From: Candidatus Fibrimonadales bacterium | GTDB taxonomy: Bacteria > Fibrobacterota > Fibrobacteria > Fibrobacterales > Fibrobacteraceae | Assembly (NCBI GenBank): GCA_009788135.1 | Contig: WQSA01000130.1 | Coordinates: forward strand, 1 to 6,614 | Direction: 5' to 3' | Length of the DNA stretch: 6,614 nt | Shown: positions 4,978 through 6,614 of the stretch, one piece after another | Layout: the number at the start of each line of letters is the position of its first letter | Numbering within the stretch: position 1 is the stretch's first letter | Position numbers and translations under genes: made by a program | The notes under the pieces: model-generated | What the model saw: the letters and a program-made list of their open reading frames with translations, nothing else | Databases searched by the model: none | Told to the model about the DNA's origin: nothing

Positions 4978-5973
4978 AACCTGTACCAAGAAGTTAAAAC
5001 CGTTCTTGAAACAGCAAGATCTAAGGCTTATTCCGCCGTCAATTTTGCAATGGTAGAAGCATATTGGCAAGTCGGTCGGTTGATAGTACAACAGCAAGGG
5101 GGTGAGGAGCGTGCAGAATACGGTTCTGGCATAATCCGTGACCTTGCAAAGCGACTGACAGCAGAATATGGAAAAGGATATACTATCACAAATTTGAAGT
5201 ATATGCGGCAGTTTTACCTACAGTTTAAGATTGGTCACGCGCTGCGTGACCAATTGACTTGGACCCACTACCGCATGATAATGAGGGTTGAAAATGAAAA
5301 AGCACGGCAATTTTACCTTAATGAATGTGCAAAATCCAATTGGAGTACCAGGCAGCTAGAGCGGCAAATTAACAGCTTTTTCTATGAAAGGCTGCTATCA
5401 AGCCAAGGAATTAAGGCTAAAGAGGCGGTTTCTGCTGAAATTTACACAAAAGAGCCGAACATTTCACCGCTTGATGTTATCAAAGACACATATATTCTGG
5501 AATTTATCGGATTGAATCACAATGAGCATCACTTTGAAAGCGATTTGGAAAAGGCACTTGTCTCGCATATTCAAAAATTTCTTTTGGAGCTGGGTCGTGG
5601 CTTTACTTTCGAATCTCGGCAAAAACGTATTAGCTTTGACAATGAGCATTATTATATTGACCTTGTATTTTACAACTACATACTCAAATGTTTTGTACTT
5701 ATTGACCTTAAAACCGGAAAATTAACTCATCAAGATATAGGGCAAATGCAAATGTATGTTAATTACTATACGCGAAAGTTGATAAATGAGGGCGATAATC
5801 CGCCAATCGGGATTATATTATGTGCCGACAAAAGCGAATCTATGGTAAAGTTTACCCTACCGGAAGATAGCACGCAAATTTATACTTCAAAGTATAAATT
5901 ATATCTCCCAACTGAAGAAGAACTACTCCGAGAACTGGAAAATGAACAAAACCTTCAAAGCCTTCTTCGCTGA
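4954..5973 (+). CDS. DUF1016 (YhcG-like) PD-(D/E)XK nuclease-domain protein
   Basis: A 339-residue protein of the DUF1016 family (E. coli YhcG is the familiar member, of similar length). I chose ATG 4954 because AGGAGG lies seven bases upstream; the longer frame from 4885 reads back through the leader hairpin. The N-terminal DUF1016 region (about 10-155) shows the family pattern: ARSKAYSAVNFAMVEAYWQV, YGSGIIRDLAKRL, ITNLKYMRQFYL, QLTWTHYRMIMRVEN and WSTRQLERQI. The C-terminal region (about 185-330) is a PD-(D/E)XK nuclease-like fold: FESRQKRI, then YYIDLVFYN with D236, and LIDLKTG with D251-x-K253, followed by GQMQMYVNYY. The usual Glu of the E-x-K motif is Asp here, which is allowed. Catalysis and substrate are not known; DNA cleavage is the family inference. 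The 3' end overlaps the comEC start by 32 bases. A perfect palindrome encodes residues 93-100. Confidence 0.9.
   Translation: MDDVIQGNNLYQEVKTVLETARSKAYSAVNFAMVEAYWQVGRLIVQQQGGEERAEYGSGIIRDLAKRLTAEYGKGYTITNLKYMRQFYLQFKIGHALRDQLTWTHYRMIMRVENEKARQFYLNECAKSNWSTRQLERQINSFFYERLLSSQGIKAKEAVSAEIYTKEPNISPLDVIKDTYILEFIGLNHNEHHFESDLEKALVSHIQKFLLELGRGFTFESRQKRISFDNEHYYIDLVFYNYILKCFVLIDLKTGKLTHQDIGQMQMYVNYYTRKLINEGDNPPIGIILCADKSESMVKFTLPEDSTQIYTSKYKLYLPTEEELLRELENEQNLQSLLR
5230..5254. repeat. Perfect 11-bp inverted repeat, 3-base spacer, inside DUF1016 gene
   Basis: ATTGGTCACGC (5230-5240), GCT, then GCGTGACCAAT (5244-5254), its exact reverse complement. It encodes IGHALRDQ (residues 93-100), between the FYLQF motif and the conserved LTWTHYR motif. 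It is richer in G and C than the two palindromes in the ORF6N sequences, and stands out in this AT-rich gene. From memory, family members vary in the residues around an ALR core here. Confidence 0.93.
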
Positions 5974-6614
5974 CCTAAACAGCTACCCCGCCCTCGCAGG
6001 GGCAGTTAGCGTTCTTTTGGCGCTCGGCGCAACCATGCACTGGCAGATTGCATTTTTGCTGGCGTTTTGGATTTACGCTTTGAGCCCGATTTTGCGCAAA
6101 GTTTCGCTTATTGTTTGCGCAGCTGTCTTGACCTCTTTTTTCTGGCAAAGGGATAATTTCAGCTTTGCCGAGAATCCACCTGCCAGTGGGGTTGGATATG
6201 TGGACGAGGTTCTGAACAGGGCAAACGGCTACGGAGTTATTTTGCAAACTAGCTTTGGGAAAACTCGGTTGAATTATGCCGGAGAAAAAGTTCCCATGCC
6301 TGGCGATAGCGTTTTTTGGAAAGCCAAGTGGTATCCAGTTACGCCGCCAACCGTTCCAGGGGCTTTTAATTCGCCAGAATGGATGCGCTCGGAAGGGCTT
6401 TGCGCAACTGGAAGTTTGGATAGCGTTTATGTTTTGAGCAGCGAATGGACTTTTCAGAAGATTTCGTTTTTGGCAAAGCAAAAGTTGCAGCGGAGATTTG
6501 AGCAATTTTATGTACAGCCGGAAACAGCTTTGCTTATGGGGCTTTTGATTGGCGACCGCTCCGGGATTTCGGAGACTTTGCAAAGCGATTTTAGAAAGAC
6601 CGGACTGGTGCATG
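5942..6614 (+). CDS. comEC: ComEC/Rec2 DNA-uptake channel, N-terminal part (3' end outside window)
   Basis: An open frame without stop to the window's end, about 224 codons, starting MNKTFKAFFADLNSYPALAG. ComEC is the inner-membrane channel that carries single-stranded DNA into the cytoplasm during natural transformation. Residues of about 17-70 contain two or three hydrophobic segments (AVSVLLALGATMHW, IAFLLAFWIYAL, SLIVCAAVLTSFFW). Next comes a soluble OB-like region of the DUF4131 type (VGYVDEVLNRANGYGVIL, PMPGDSVFWKAKW, GAFNSPEWMRSEG). The start of the competence domain follows: ALLMGLLIGDRSGISETLQ, then SDFRKTGLVH, where family members continue with an SGLH motif beyond the window. The ATG lies inside the end of the DUF1016 gene and has only a weak GGAA-like ribosome site, so translational coupling is possible. 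Base use is less AT-rich than in the island, as in proS. Confidence 0.93.
   Translation, partial: MNKTFKAFFADLNSYPALAGAVSVLLALGATMHWQIAFLLAFWIYALSPILRKVSLIVCAAVLTSFFWQRDNFSFAENPPASGVGYVDEVLNRANGYGVILQTSFGKTRLNYAGEKVPMPGDSVFWKAKWYPVTPPTVPGAFNSPEWMRSEGLCATGSLDSVYVLSSEWTFQKISFLAKQKLQRRFEQFYVQPETALLMGLLIGDRSGISETLQSDFRKTGLVH

Noticed and set aside
4276..5973. Toxin-antitoxin or restriction-modification pair made of ORF6N and DUF1016 proteins
   Set aside because: There is no methylase or specificity subunit, both proteins carry their own leader and hairpin, and neither resembles a known antitoxin. A functional pair cannot be excluded but is not supported.
5975..6613. Minus-strand open frame of about 212 codons opposite the right edge
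   Set aside because: It is the shadow of comEC, whose plus-strand frame gives clear family motifs; the minus-strand protein has no recognisable pattern.

Overview
The window looks like part of a Gram-negative bacterial chromosome, most likely a gut-type member of the Fibrobacterota (Fibrobacter or a relative). The reasons are indirect: two large lipoproteins with type II signal peptides, serine-run linkers (four Ser, Met, four Ser) and a small four-cysteine motif after the lipid anchor, a style I associate with Fibrobacter surface proteins. The phylum is an inference; no rRNA or tRNA is present.

Layout, all genes on the + strand: (1) the 3' end of proS, prolyl-tRNA synthetase (1-377); (2) an AT-rich accessory island (about 378-5941); (3) the 5' end of comEC, the DNA-uptake channel (5942-6614, running off the window). 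The island holds a MACPF-domain lipoprotein with a glycine-rich C-terminal domain (473-2197), a broken ORF6N-domain gene (2285-2455), a second large lipoprotein of unknown fold (2556-4139), an intact ORF6N-domain DNA-binding protein (4276-4818) and a DUF1016/YhcG-type PD-(D/E)XK nuclease-like protein (4954-5973), whose 3' end overlaps the comEC start by 32 bases.

The island is built from repeated parts. Element R, about 70 bp with a plausible sigma70-type promoter, precedes each lipoprotein gene (380-450 and 2460-2529). Element L, with a conserved GACGAATATCACATAAAA core, a hairpin with T-tract and a strong Shine-Dalgarno, lies before the intact ORF6N and DUF1016 genes and runs into their first codons, so two unrelated proteins share the N-terminus MDDVIQ(S/G)N. 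A shortened copy of L sits before the ORF6N remnant. The order R-lipoprotein-L-ORF6N therefore occurs twice in tandem with a different lipoprotein each time, as if cargo were exchanged between conserved flanks.

The least explained signal is a set of three perfect, nearly spacerless palindromes, one inside each ORF6N/DUF1016 coding sequence (14-bp arms at 2316-2344, 12-bp at 4469-4493, 11-bp at 5230-5254). Their sequences differ from each other. The two ORF6N copies carry theirs just upstream of the same conserved AFTEKGLYML block. This could be an undescribed recognition, diversification or target-site system of these gene families; that idea is inference, while the palindromes are seen directly.
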